A stretch of DNA of 63,737 bases from Bradyrhizobium sacchari. Its GTDB lineage: Bacteria; Pseudomonadota; Alphaproteobacteria; Rhizobiales; Xanthobacteraceae. Of this stretch, positions 18,047 to 27,381 are shown in pieces. The translations under genes were made by a program, and so were the position numbers. The DNA lies in NCBI RefSeq assembly GCF_002068095.1, contig NZ_LWIG01000059.1, positions 1 to 63,737 of the forward strand, in the 5' to 3' direction. Numbering within the stretch: the stretch's first letter is position 1; each line of letters starts with the position of its first letter. The notes under the pieces are model-generated. The model saw nothing but the letters and a program-made list of their open reading frames with translations. It did not search any database and had not been told where the DNA came from.

Positions 18047-18694
18047 TTGTATGTGCCTCCCGCGTTCAGAGACGATGACCTCGACAACATCCGAGCAAAT
18101 GTCCGCTCCGCCCGGCTGGCCAACCTGGTCACGGCCACCGCAGATGGGCCACTCGCGACGCCGCTGCCGCTCTTTCTTGAAGAGACTGAAGGCGAGCGGG
18201 GCGTTCTGTACGGGCATGTTGCAAGGGCAAACCCGCAGTGGCATTCGCCTCCGATCGGCGAAGCCCTTGCAATCTTCATGGGGCCCGACGCCTATGTGAC
18301 GCCCTCCTGGTACGCCACCAAGCAAGAAAACGGCAAGGTGGTGCCGACATGGAATTACATCGCCGTCCACGCCTATGGTCCGGTTGAATTTTTTCACGAT
18401 CCCGAACGCTTGCTTGAGGTTGTCACGCGCCTCACAAACATTCAGGAAAAGCCGCGCGCAAAACCTTGGACTGTTGACGAAGCTCCTGCCGACTTCGTCG
18501 CCGCACAGTTGCGCGGGATCGTTGGGGTGCGCATTCCCGTCACAACGTTCAAAGGCAAACGCAAGATGAGCCAGAACCGTCCTGAAGCTGATCGCACGCG
18601 CGTTGCCGCCGGCCTCACGGCAAGCGAGGACCCACGAGATAGAGAAGTGGGACTGCTCATTTCGGTTGAGGGCGGAGGGAGATCCTCCAATTAG
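18047..18694 (+). CDS. PaiB-family FMN-binding protein
   Basis: The 215-residue protein starts at a TTG at 18047. This start is supported by GGAG 7 bases upstream and by the family N-terminus MYVPPAF, which needs this codon. Blocks such as LVTATADGPLATPLPLFLEE, GHVARANPQW, MGPDAYVTPSWYATK and VPTWNYIAVHAYG are characteristic of PaiB (FMN-binding negative transcriptional regulator, split-barrel fold). GLTASEDPRDREVG near the C-terminus differs from the usual GL ending. It is followed after 16 bases by a LysE-type exporter, likely in one transcript. Confidence 0.85.
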   Translation: MYVPPAFRDDDLDNIRANVRSARLANLVTATADGPLATPLPLFLEETEGERGVLYGHVARANPQWHSPPIGEALAIFMGPDAYVTPSWYATKQENGKVVPTWNYIAVHAYGPVEFFHDPERLLEVVTRLTNIQEKPRAKPWTVDEAPADFVAAQLRGIVGVRIPVTTFKGKRKMSQNRPEADRTRVAAGLTASEDPRDREVGLLISVEGGGRSSN

Positions 18695-18710
18695 CACGAT
18701 CGGAGACACT

Positions 18711-19337
18711 ATGCTCAGCTTTCAGACCTCACTTCTATTCTTGGCAGCGGCCCTCGTTGTAGCGATCACGCCCGGGCCAGGCATCTTCTACATCGCAGCA
18801 CGCACGCTTGCTGGCGGGCGCTCGGAAGGATTGGCATCAAGCGTCGGCCTCGGTCTCGGCGGGCTCGTGCACGTTCTCGGAGGCGCTATCGGCCTATCTG
18901 CGCTCGTCATGGCAAGCGCGGAGGCGTTCACTTTGTTGAAAATCGCGGGAGCCCTATATCTCATCTGGCTCGGCATCAAGACATGGCGCGAAGCTCGCGT
19001 CGTCGATCCAACTGCTGTTCAAACGACAGGAGCGCATCGCGCCTTTCGCGAAGGCATCGTGGTCGAAGCGCTTAACCCGAAGACCGCTGCATTTTTTCTC
19101 GCCTTCATTCCACAATTTGTAGATCCTACCACTCTCGTCGCCGCGCAGTTCATTGTACTTGGGCTCATCTCGGTCGCACTGAACACAACAGTCGACTTGG
19201 TCGTAACCTATTGGGCCGCGAAAGCGAGGGCCGGGCTCGCAAAGCGTCCGTCGCTCATTGCCAGGACACGACAAGCGTCGGGCGCCGTCATGTGCGGACT
19301 GGGAGCGACATTACTATTTGCTCGTCGTGCAACTTGA
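18711..19337 (+). CDS. LysE/RhtB-family amino-acid exporter
   Basis: The 208-residue membrane protein starts at the ATG at 18711 after CGGAGA. It has the family hallmark ITPGPGIFYIAARTLAGGR after the first helix, then GLGGLVHVLGGAIGLSALV and NPKTAAFFLAFIPQFV, which are typical of RhtB members that export homoserine, threonine or similar small amino acids. About six hydrophobic segments are visible. The substrate cannot be told. It sits directly behind the paiB-like gene. Confidence 0.88.
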   Translation: MLSFQTSLLFLAAALVVAITPGPGIFYIAARTLAGGRSEGLASSVGLGLGGLVHVLGGAIGLSALVMASAEAFTLLKIAGALYLIWLGIKTWREARVVDPTAVQTTGAHRAFREGIVVEALNPKTAAFFLAFIPQFVDPTTLVAAQFIVLGLISVALNTTVDLVVTYWAAKARAGLAKRPSLIARTRQASGAVMCGLGATLLFARRAT

Positions 19338-19492
19338 TGCCACACGCAACAGGAAGCTAGTCGCCCCTCGGCCGCGATCAATCGCTCGGAGAGTTGAGGT
19401 TCAACGATCCCACAGCCGTCAGACTCGTTATGTCCGGTTTCCGTGAATATAGCCAAGCGCCTCACGCTGGCTGCTGCAACGGAGCGCCTTAG

Positions 19493-19951
19493 ATCACACG
19501 CTGATAATCGGCCAGCAGAGCCGGCTCTTCGATCGATTCGTGATGGTGGAGCTGTTTCCAAACGCCGTTTACTTTGGTGAACCAGCGCGTTGTTCGGAAG
19601 CGCAAGTCGAGGGTGGTAGACGGCGTCTTGCAGTGCCTTTCTCTCGCCCGACGAAAAGGTGCCAGTCGTCGCCGCCCTGGGACGAAAAGTCATAGAGCGT
19701 CACCGTCACACTTGCATTCCCTCCGAACAGCTTTGCATAGCCGTCACGGATGGCAGGCCAGCCACGACGAATGCCGCCGATGGGATTGTCCATGCTAGGC
19801 GCATCGCTTTCCGCCCAGTTCGCGGCGAGACCCTCGTATCTCCATTGTTGAAGGACCGATAGAAGTCGATCAGGGCGTCGAGTGCACCGCCATCGTTTCG
19901 TTTGGCTTCGCTGCCTGATATCTCAGCGGGAGTTGACCCATATTTCGCCAA
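19493..19951 (-). pseudogene. SnoaL-like (NTF2-fold) protein remnant
   Basis: Three frames must be joined. LDALIDFYRSFNNGDT lies near the start. After a frameshift comes WAESDAPSMDNPIGGIRRGW and then LFGGNASVTVTLYDFSS. After another comes DLRFRTTRWFTKVNGVWKQL and a family-like ending at 19493. The order is that of a complete SnoaL-like protein of about 150 residues with at least two frameshifts. It is dead. Confidence 0.75.
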
Positions 19952-20395
19952 GACCTAGCCGTTCGGCAGCACCGGGCAGCGAGATCAAATCGGTCGGAGC
20001 ATAGCGCGGGCAGGCTCGAAGAAGGCGCAGCGGCTCATCTCCTGCGTTGCGGTCGAACCAGGAAGCCGCCTGTTTCAGGCCCGATGACCGGCTGCGCAAT
20101 AGGATGGGTCGTTGAGTGGCAAGCGACTGTGTCGCGGAGTCGGCGGCCTCAAAAGGGGGTACCAAGGTCATCCTCCTGGCAAGTTCATTCGATCTTTTCG
20201 GACGGTACTGTGCCGAGCCGCGAAGCCGGTTAGTGCAATCTTTGGCGCAATCCATGACGGAATTCGGCATTGTTGACCCTAAAATGGCGGGTTTGGGCTC
20301 GTCCGGCAGGCATATTCCAAGAAGACTTGCTGGTCGAAGGTCGCTAACGCCTCGCAATCTGGCATTCTACCGTGTCGGGAAAGAGGGGATCTCTG
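19952..20395. other. Intergenic, nothing recognised
   Basis: No supported gene. It includes the promoter region of the class V aminotransferase that follows. Confidence 0.4.
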
Positions 20396-21619
20396 GTGCA
20401 GGATATCCGGGAGCAAACCGCAAGCTCGATGGAGGATCTTTCAGATTCCGAGGTCGATCGTTTGCGTGCGGATACGCCGGGTGTCGCGCATCGTATTCAC
20501 CTCAATAATGCGGGCGCCGCGTTGATGCCGAGGCATGTCGTCGAGGGCATGATCACATACCTCCAACGCGAAGCTGAAATTGGCGGCTACGAAGCGAGCG
20601 CCGAAAACACTGCGCGCCTCGAAGGCGTATACGATAGCATAGCTCGACTAGTCGGCTCAAAGCGGGAAGAAATCGCGCTGGCCGAAAATGCCACTCTTGC
20701 TTGGCAGCGCGCCTTCTATTCGCTCCGCTTTGGCCCAGGAGATCGAATTCTCACCACCTCTGCCGAGTTTGCGGCAAACTATGTCGCGTTCTTGCAGGTC
20801 GCCCGCCGTACCGGCGCACGGGTCGAGGTCATACCCGACGACGCAAACCAGGTTCTCGATCCGCAGGCACTCGAGCGGATGATCGATGACCGCGTGCGAC
20901 TTATCGCCATCACATGGATACCAACGAATGGTGGCTTGGTGAATCCGGCTGAAGCTGTGGGTCGAATCGCCCGAGCACGTGGAGTTCCCTACCTGCTGGA
21001 TGCGTGCCAGGCCGCTGGGCAAATGCCGATCGATGTCGGTGCACTCGGTTGTGACATGCTTACAGCAACCGGGCGCAAGTTCTTGCGCGGCCCACGCGGG
21101 ACGGGCTTCCTGTACGTGCGCGACGATATTTTGAAAGACATAGAACCTGCCATGATCGACCTGTTCGGAGCGCCTTGGGTTGGACCGCAGCGCTATGAAC
21201 TCCGATCCGACGCTCGACGGTTCGAAACGTGGGATGCCAATTATGCCGCGCGGCTCGGGCTTGGCATAGCGGTGGACTACGCACTTTCAATCGACATCAA
21301 CAAGATCGAACGGCGTTGCCGCCTGCTTGCGAATGAGTTGCGCGCAGCACTCGGCGCGATCCCCGGTTTGTCGATTCACGACCTCGGAGAAGATCGCGCG
21401 TCAATCGTATCGTTCACTCTTCACGACGTGGAAGCACGCGAAGTCATGCGCCATCTAGAAAGTGAAACAATTAATATCTCAGTCTCTCCTCCAACAAGTA
21501 CGCCATTGGACGCAACGAGGAGAAGGCTCCCGCATGTCGTTCGGGCTTCGCCGCACTATTACAATACAATTGAAGAGGTCAACACTCTTGCGTCAGCTGT
21601 ACGACGAATAAGCCGCTGA
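20396..21619 (+). CDS. Class V aminotransferase-fold PLP enzyme
   Basis: The protein of about 407 residues belongs to the cysteine-desulfurase/isopenicillin-N-epimerase superfamily. Seen are IHLNNAGAALMPRHVVEGM at the N-terminus, LLDACQAAGQMPIDVGALGC with the PLP-binding Asp, and TATGRKFLRGPRGTGFLYVR with the Schiff-base Lys. The C-terminus holds VRASPHYYNTIEEV, which is typical of the group. The start is uncertain: GTG at 20396 has GAGGGG 8 bases upstream, GTG at 20372 and ATG at 20429 are alternatives. No neighbouring pathway gene is intact, so its substrate is unknown. It could be a C-S lyase, an epimerase or an aminotransferase. Confidence 0.85.
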   Translation: MQDIREQTASSMEDLSDSEVDRLRADTPGVAHRIHLNNAGAALMPRHVVEGMITYLQREAEIGGYEASAENTARLEGVYDSIARLVGSKREEIALAENATLAWQRAFYSLRFGPGDRILTTSAEFAANYVAFLQVARRTGARVEVIPDDANQVLDPQALERMIDDRVRLIAITWIPTNGGLVNPAEAVGRIARARGVPYLLDACQAAGQMPIDVGALGCDMLTATGRKFLRGPRGTGFLYVRDDILKDIEPAMIDLFGAPWVGPQRYELRSDARRFETWDANYAARLGLGIAVDYALSIDINKIERRCRLLANELRAALGAIPGLSIHDLGEDRASIVSFTLHDVEAREVMRHLESETINISVSPPTSTPLDATRRRLPHVVRASPHYYNTIEEVNTLASAVRRISR

Positions 21620-21652
21620 TGAACGCTCCGCGTGACAGCTTGCATCAGATCG

Positions 21653-22018
21653 TCAGAGCTCGCAGTTGTAGCGCTGCGCGATTTTACCGATGATGCCGCG
21701 GCGGAACAGCAGCACGCAGGCCACGAAGATCACGCCCTGGATCACCGTCACCCACTGGCCGAAGCCCGCCAGGTATTGCTGCATGGTGATGATCACGAAC
21801 GCGCCAACCACGGGGCCGAAGATGGTGCCGAGACCGTCGACCAGCGTCATCAGCACCACTTCGCCCGACAGCGACCAGTGCACGTCGGCGAGCGAGGCGT
21901 TCTGCGCCACGAACACTTTCAGCGCACCGGCAAAGCCCGTCAGCGTTCCTGGCAGCACGAAGGCCAGGAACTTGTACTGGTCGGTGCAATAGCCGAGCGA
22001 GATCGCGCGCGGCTCACT
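21653..22018 (-). pseudogene. Branched-chain amino-acid ABC permease (LivM) fragment
   Basis: The minus strand reads SEPRAISLGYCTDQYKFLAF, LPGTLTGFAGALKVFVAQNA and then GLGTIFGPVVGAFVIITMQQ, with LLFRRGIIGKIAQRYNCEL before the stop at 21653. This is the C-terminal 120 residues of a LivM-type permease. The upstream part is lost at about 22018. GC-rich codons and few substitutions suggest a recent truncation. Confidence 0.8.
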
Positions 22019-22114
22019 GGGGACACGACCTCGGGGAAGCCAACGTCATCGCCTTTTTGCACCGTCGACAGGTCGGAATAAGTTCGGGGTGGAATTGCCC
22101 CGCTTCCGGGCGGA

Positions 22115-22315
22115 TCATGGTCGGAATGTCAGGCTGGCGTGGGGTTCTCGCGCAGTGACGTCACGTTGGCGGGTTGGCCGCCGAAGGCGAGGCAGCACGC
22201 GCCCTTTCTGCGAGGCGCTCAGCCAGCTTAATGCTGCATCCTCTATCCGAAGAAACGTGCGCATGAGCCGGAGCCCCTGTAGCTGGCGCATTGCTGATGA
22301 ACTGTGGTCGTTCAT
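22115..22315 (-). pseudogene. Paralogous regulator-tail remnant, copy 1
   Basis: It reads MNDHSSSAMRQLQGLRLMRT and then FLRIEDAALSWL before diverging. The same sequence appears at 23604-23813. The LRLMRAFxRI pattern resembles the C-terminal tail of XRE-type regulators common in rhizobia. It has no DNA-binding domain of its own. Confidence 0.35.
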
Positions 22316-22323
22316 TTCCGAAG
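22261..22323. repeat. 63-base direct repeat, copy 1
   Basis: It matches 23759-23821 with about ten substitutions and no gaps. It covers the start of the two regulator-tail ORFs and 8-10 bases before them (ending tcatttccgaag). Confidence 0.75.
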
Positions 22324-22342
22324 CTACCGGAGCTTCCTGCTG

Positions 22343-22588
22343 TTAATCAACGGGTTGCTGTGTGCACGGCCTGCAATGGGCTCCGTTCGGGCTTGTCTCG
22401 CTTTCCGCACCAGACGCTAGCAGTCGGCGCAGCCATTTCTGGTCGGCCTCCCGCCGGGCGTTGAAGCGGTCCACGCATTTCTTGGAGCAAAGCGCCGTTC
22501 GCCACCAGTAATGGCGGATCAGCCCAAACCTACCCCCGCACACCGCACAGCACCTTCGGTTTTCGGAACTATAGGAGTGATTTTGCAC
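22343..22588 (-). CDS. Small Cys-rich (zinc-ribbon-like) protein
   Basis: The 81-residue protein starts at a GTG at 22588 with GGAGG 7 bases before it. Its core is RRCCAVCGGRFGLIRHYWWR, then TALCSKKCVDRFNARREADQ. The two pairs of Cys (CxxC and CxxxC spacing) suggest a metal-binding knuckle. I associate such proteins with Bradyrhizobium genomes, where they are annotated only as hypothetical. A degenerate paralogue lies at 31575-31790. Confidence 0.7.
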   Translation of the reverse strand: MQNHSYSSENRRCCAVCGGRFGLIRHYWWRTALCSKKCVDRFNARREADQKWLRRLLASGAESETSPNGAHCRPCTQQPVD

Positions 22589-23603
22589 TTCTCGCCTCCT
22601 TTGGCAGACGCTCGTGCGGCAACATCGTGCCCGCACGTGAAGCGCCGTTTCAGTCAAATCTGGCTGCATTTACGGGCACCGGGCGCGCGAGCTCGGCTCT
22701 TTGTGCGCCCTCGGGGCGAAGCGATACGCTCGATCGCGGTGCGTCGTCCGATTGGTCAGCGACTCTAATCAGGTTTTGATCTCAATTGATGCGATGAGCA
22801 GCCATAAGCTGATTAATTCCTGCGTTCACGTATCCCTTTCCGGCGCTTTCCGACGGTTACGCCTCAGGGTAGCAGCATCCCACCCTACCCGCCGGCGCAG
22901 TCTTCCTGGCAAGTACAGGTTACCCGTTATTCCTGAAACTTCCGCGCCATGGCCAGGTGGTAGGGAGCAAGCAACAGCAGGTTGGCAATGGAGACATCAT
23001 GGCGAACTTCTTCGAATTCAGAAAGTGGGGTGTTCGGTTGATGATCGAGAGGTGCAACGTTATCGCGGACTGGCCACCTCCGGAGGTGGGGCCCTAATGG
23101 CTCATGTATTCCACGTATCAGCGCCCGCTCAACTGGCGAGGCGGCGAATCGAGCACTCCAGCCCGCTGCGGAAATGAGACGTCCTCGGAAGTGCAAAAGC
23201 AGGTTTCGTACACAGGGGTTCGAGCGTCGCGCTGCGCGATCGGTCCCAGCGTTTGTGATCCTGTCCTCCACAGGCGTTTCGGTCATTCGTCAGTCTGCGG
23301 GCCCCGCTTCCGTTCTTTTTCCGCCGTCTGCTGCCTGCTTCTATCAGCGACGGAGTGTTTAGTGCTCCGGTGCTACATTCCACGCAAAGAGACCTACGGG
23401 CCACGGATACACATGATTCGCTGACGTCCGCCTGACAATGGTCTTAACGGGTGTTAGCAAGCGGCGTGAGGCGCTTGAGCCGCATCTGGACTCATCAACT
23501 CGCCGCGCTAGATGCACTGAGGCGCAAAGCGCTTGAATCGCGATTTCGGGCGCAAGCAGTCAGGGACGACGGTTAAAGAGACGATCGGAAGACCACGACC
23601 GCA
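22589..23603. other. 1-kb stretch without a supported gene
   Basis: Several frames on each strand are open for 60-120 codons, but none has a recognisable motif and none stands out over its antisense. It lies between the two 63-base repeats. Confidence 0.4.
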
Positions 23604-23813
23604 CTACGCCGGCTTGTCCGGAAATGTCGCCGGAGACGATAGGTCTGGCGCGCCCAAAATGCCGTGAGAACGCTGATCGAGGGCCGGACCGGCAAGTGAT
23701 TCCACCACCCGAAGCAGCGCTAGCCGTTGAGTTTGGTCGTGGATCCGGCGAAATGCCCGCATGAGCCGAAGACCTTGCAGCTCACGCATTGCTGATGAAC
23801 AGTTGTCGTTCAT
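23604..23813 (-). pseudogene. Paralogous regulator-tail remnant, copy 2
   Basis: The 69-residue frame reads MNDNCSSAMRELQGLRLMRA, FRRIHDQTQRLALLRVVESL and then drifts. The helical segment fits the C-terminal tail of an XRE-type regulator. It is the better preserved of the pair, and its DNA-binding domain is missing. Confidence 0.35.
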
Positions 23814-23821
23814 TTCCGAAG
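23759..23821. repeat. 63-base direct repeat, copy 2
   Basis: It matches 22261-22323. Its right end coincides with the point where the sugar epimerase gene that follows has lost its 3' end. Confidence 0.75.
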
Positions 23822-24647
23822 TTCGAATTTGGCCCTCCAGCCAAGCGTAAGATCAAGGATAGGATTCGATTGGCGAAGTGGCTGACGAGAAATGCCTTGC
23901 CGGTCCCGAGGTTGATGGTTTCGCCTTCGATCCCGGGCGTTGCCCCGCCGCAAGGAAGCCGGAGATCGTATCCCCCACAAAGGTCATGTCGCGCAAGGTA
24001 TCCAGAGCGCCGAGCTCGATGACCTCGCGTGTTGCCGCCTGGGAAATGATCGCGGGAATAATGGCGCGAGCCGATTGCCGCGGGCCGAACGTGTTGAACG
24101 GTCGGACTGTCACAACGGGCGTCGAGAAAGAGCAGAAGTAGCTCTCCGCTATCTTGTCGGCGCCGATCTTGGGCGCCGAAAAAGGCGATTGTCCCTGGAG
24201 CGGGTGACTTTCATCAATCCTGTCGGTGATTGCGGTTCCGTAAACCTCGGAGGTCGAGGTGTGCACGACGCGGGACACGCCAAGGCGCCGCGCAGCTTCC
24301 ACGACGTTTAGCGTACCCTTTATATTCGTGCGGACGTAGTTTCGTTGGGCGAGATAGGAATACGGAACAGCAATCAAAGCAGCGAGATGAAAGACAATAT
24401 CTTGGCCGCGTAGCGCCTGAATGGCGAACTCCGGATCTTCGATATTTCCGGCGATCACCTTGATCGAAGTCTTCAGATCATGCGGCAGATGCTCAAGATT
24501 TCCCCACGCAGGAGATGAGGAGTACCGGATCATGGCCGTCACATGGGCGCCCGCTCGCGCGAGAGCTTCTGTGAGATGACTTCCTATGAACCCGCCAGCT
24601 CCGGTAACAAGGACTCTTCGTCTATGATAGAATTGCTTGAGATCCAT
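23822..24647 (-). pseudogene. NAD-dependent epimerase/dehydratase, truncated
   Basis: The protein begins MDLKQFYHRRRVLVTGAGGF with the Rossmann GAGGFIGSH motif, and then shows the HLAALIAVPYSY and TSTSEVYG blocks of extended SDRs such as LegB-type 4,6-dehydratases. The catalytic YxxxK reads SPFSAPKIGADK: the Tyr is Phe, so the chemistry is probably lost. Near 23940 the frame shifts. The correct continuation (GIEGETINLGTGKAFLVSHF) sits in another frame and stops making sense at the 63-base repeat. It would have served polysaccharide or flagellin sugar synthesis. Confidence 0.8.
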
Positions 24648-24699
24648 GGTCGCGCGCCAGTTGACTTGGGACTTGCATTCTCACGATTTGCGATGAGGC

Positions 24700-25640
24700 A
24701 TGAATAGATCGTCAGACTCTGTGGTAAGGCAGCTTCTCTCTCAAAACACTAGCAAACCATCAATCCCGTCCCGGACGACAGAGCGACAGCCGGCTACATT
24801 CGTGGCAATCATCGGTACAGCGAAATCGGCGGCCTCCATGAGTACCCGCGGCATTCCTTCACTCTCGGATAGAAGGATCGCAATGTCGGCATGCTCCCAC
24901 ACGGTCGCGATGTCCGGGGCCCTTGCCCATCCAGGTGACGCCGTCGATCTTGGAAAGCAGGATCAGTTCGGCCTCTGTATAGTTCGTCGGATTTCCGGGA
25001 TCTGCTATTTCCCGAAGCTTCACCTCGATCCGTGGCTCCCGCGCCCGAGCACGCCAGATGGCCTCGACCATCGTCTCGAGACCCTTCGATTTCAGCATCC
25101 CTCCCAGAAAGGCGATCCGGATGATCCCGTGATCCGCTCGCTTGATCGATCGACGGGGCTCGATCTCGATACCCCACCCGCCAATAACCACGGAATGCGT
25201 CAGAGGTGCAAACTTGCGGCGATCATCTGAATTCTCAAAGGAGACAAGAGCAGCGCGGCCTCGGGCCAGCCACCAGCTCTGCAGGAGAACGAATTGTCGC
25301 ACCATCCCGGTTGCCCATGCGGCGCGTCCCCACAGCTCCCCAAAGCCTGTGAACGAGGCGAGGAGAGGGTATCTGCGCGCGATCGACCCTGATAAGCTCA
25401 GCAGAACGATAGACCTTATGTGAAGCGCGTGAATGAGGTCCGGACGTTCCTTCGACAATATCTTGCGAAGACGAAGGATGGAGCGAATTAAGGAAACACG
25501 CGACAGAGAGGCAGGCTCCGTCGGCATCTCCAGGGCACGGAAGCCCTCCCGGTCGATCACGGCTCGCTGGTGCCGCACACAGGTAGCGACCGCCCACTTC
25601 ACCGTCGGAATGATCTTCCCTGCCCTGTTTCTGTACCGCC
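24700..25640 (-). pseudogene. Glycosyltransferase family 4 remnant
   Basis: From about 25640 the strand reads VKWAVATCVRHQRAVIDREG, then LIHALHIRSIVLLSLSGSIA and FLGGMLKSKGLETMVEAIWR, the usual GT4 order. After a frameshift near 24915 the C-terminal donor-site region follows in another frame (HADIAILLSESEGMPRVLME, then VAGCRSVVRDGIDGLL). The N-terminus is cut at the junction near 25605-25640. It is next to the sugar dehydratase, so the two came from one polysaccharide locus. Confidence 0.75.
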
Positions 25641-25987
25641 ATTACATTGAATTGGAATTTAAAGATCTCATTGCGTTAGGCCAAATGTCCAAATTTGACG
25701 GCGACGCGTCGAGTGCCAAATTGCAGAGGCCGCGTCACGACTTGGAAAAAATGCTGAAGGCTACCGTCTGCTTATCCAAAAACGCCCAGGGCGATGACGC
25801 TGCCGGGGAATTCGAACTGGTCGCTCGGGAAGCTATCCGCCTCTTCGTGGCAACCGATCCGAATGGAGACGGCTTCAAGTATTCCCTGACTTTCACCGGC
25901 AAAGCACAGTGGGGGATTCATTCGAGGTCGAACTACCGTCATTCGTTCTGCCGTAACCCGCTTCGGCGAACTTTGCTACGACCTTAG
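25605..25987 (+). pseudogene. HEPN-like protein fragment
   Basis: The plus-strand frame reads FLYRHYIELEFKDLIALGQM, RPRHDLEKMLKA and FVATDPNGDGFKYSLTF. This is the pattern of small HEPN-like helical proteins found near nucleotidyltransferase toxins and in other accessory loci. The start is missing, because the frame upstream is only the antisense of the glycosyltransferase, and the tail drifts after 25920. Confidence 0.45.
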
Positions 25988-26459
25988 AAATGAACTAAGA
26001 GAGATGATCGATCCCGGCGCGGACGTTAGCGACCGGACATATTTTTACTGACGCGGGCCAATCTTCGCGATCGCTGACCCCTACAGCTCTGCTGGATTGA
26101 CGGTTTCCAACGGCGACTAATGCAGATCCACACGAACAAGCATTCGAATTTCTGATCGCAGGAATTCCGTCCAACGTCTCCCGACACAGCTTGGTCGCGA
26201 TGCGATACGCTCACCTTTACCTCCCGGACGTGGTGGCTCGATTCTGGCAGACAAGAGCCTCGGGGACCCCGACCGTCGAGCCGACGGATGGTCAGTTCAC
26301 GGTTTCTATAATGCGGCATGGGGGCTTTCGCGGATTGGAGGGCTTCGCCCCGGCCGCGGCGCGCCGCGGAACACGGAGCATCCGAACGATTTAGGCGATC
26401 ACTGGTCGATAACCGCGTTCGCTTTCGAGTGGCTTGCAGGGGCCTCTGCCCGGCCCTTC
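25988..26459. other. Intergenic, nothing recognised
   Basis: No supported gene. Short open frames carry no recognisable motif. Confidence 0.4.
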
Positions 26460-26846
26460 TTGGATATGGCCGGATGTCGGAAGAGCTCTCCGGCTTCGTT
26501 CCTCGGTTTGGCCCGGGATTTATCGGACCGTGAATTACCTTGCTGCATGCGCGATGGCAGGTCCGCTGCGGAATCGATTTTGCTCGCAGCGGCAATCGCC
26601 AAGAGCGGTGACGGGGCGAAGATGCTCAAGATGTACGATACCGCAGGCGGGCGTAGTCGCGTCACAACGTACGTCACTGGCCGGGCCACGAACGCCGTCC
26701 AGCGCCAGTTCGGATCCGCCCTCCATATTCTTCATTGCTGGCGAGACCACGCGTTGCATGGCCAGCAAACGACGATCTCCGAGGTCAAGGCTTATTCAGC
26801 GATCAGTGAACTGCTTCGACTAGCCCAATTCACCTCGGACAGATAG
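26460..26846 (+). CDS. Unrecognised ORF, possibly a gene end
   Basis: The last 85 residues look like real coding sequence: ESILLAAAIAKSGDGAKMLK, NAVQRQFGSALHILHCWRDH and SEVKAYSAISELLRLAQF. The first 40 residues look less so, and the true start may be lost. The helical HxWRDH pattern is of the kind seen in RNA-binding or HEPN-like proteins, but I cannot assign it. Confidence 0.4.
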   Translation: MDMAGCRKSSPASFLGLARDLSDRELPCCMRDGRSAAESILLAAAIAKSGDGAKMLKMYDTAGGRSRVTTYVTGRATNAVQRQFGSALHILHCWRDHALHGQQTTISEVKAYSAISELLRLAQFTSDR

Positions 26847-26857
26847 GGCGCGCTGAC

Positions 26858-27060
26858 ATGAGCGCCGAGGATATCGCCGCCCGGTTTGGAGTCACCGCTT
26901 CCGTCGTCAAAGAGCGGCTCAAGCTCGAGCCGTCAACCCGACCCTGCTCGATCTCTATCTCGGCGGGGAGATGAATCTCGAGCAATTGACCGTCTTCACG
27001 GTCACTGACGATCATGCACGGCAGGAAGAAGTATGGAAAACTTCACGGCGTTGCCGGAGA
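26858..27060 (+). pseudogene. ParB partition protein fragment (HTH part)
   Basis: MSAEDIAARFGVTASVVKER is the helix-turn-helix of ParB proteins. After a frameshift near 26925 the text continues VNPTLLDLYLGGEMNLEQLT and FTVTDDHARQEEVW, a very typical ParB middle region of plasmid and island partition proteins. Neither the N-terminal nor the C-terminal domain is present. Confidence 0.75.
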
Positions 27061-27381
27061 AGCTGGAGGGTTGGCAGCGATCTCTACCTCATAGGCATGG
27101 CCATCGAAAGGATCGCTCGGGCAGCGGCTGCGGCTGTCGGTATTGGGACAATGTCAGCAACTTGACGATACACGGCGCGACGAAGTGCCTTCAAAGCCTG
27201 CGAATTCACTTCGGCACGCGGCTTGCTCTCTTTGCGGCATCATCACCAATCGCAGTGCGATGGTCTTCGGGACGGACTCGGCACGTGTCGCTGTTAGCGT
27301 CTCGTCCGGCCCGACGGTTTGCTGCGGCGATAACTTACGGGCGCTCGGTTATGGACCGAGAAAATGCAGGGAAGCTGTTGA
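27061..27381. other. Debris before the outer-membrane protein gene
   Basis: No supported gene. It may still contain eroded ParB tail sequence. Confidence 0.35.

Noticed and set aside
18029..18709. A 226-codon minus-strand open frame
   Set aside because: Antisense to the PaiB-like gene, which has a clear family match and a supported TTG start.
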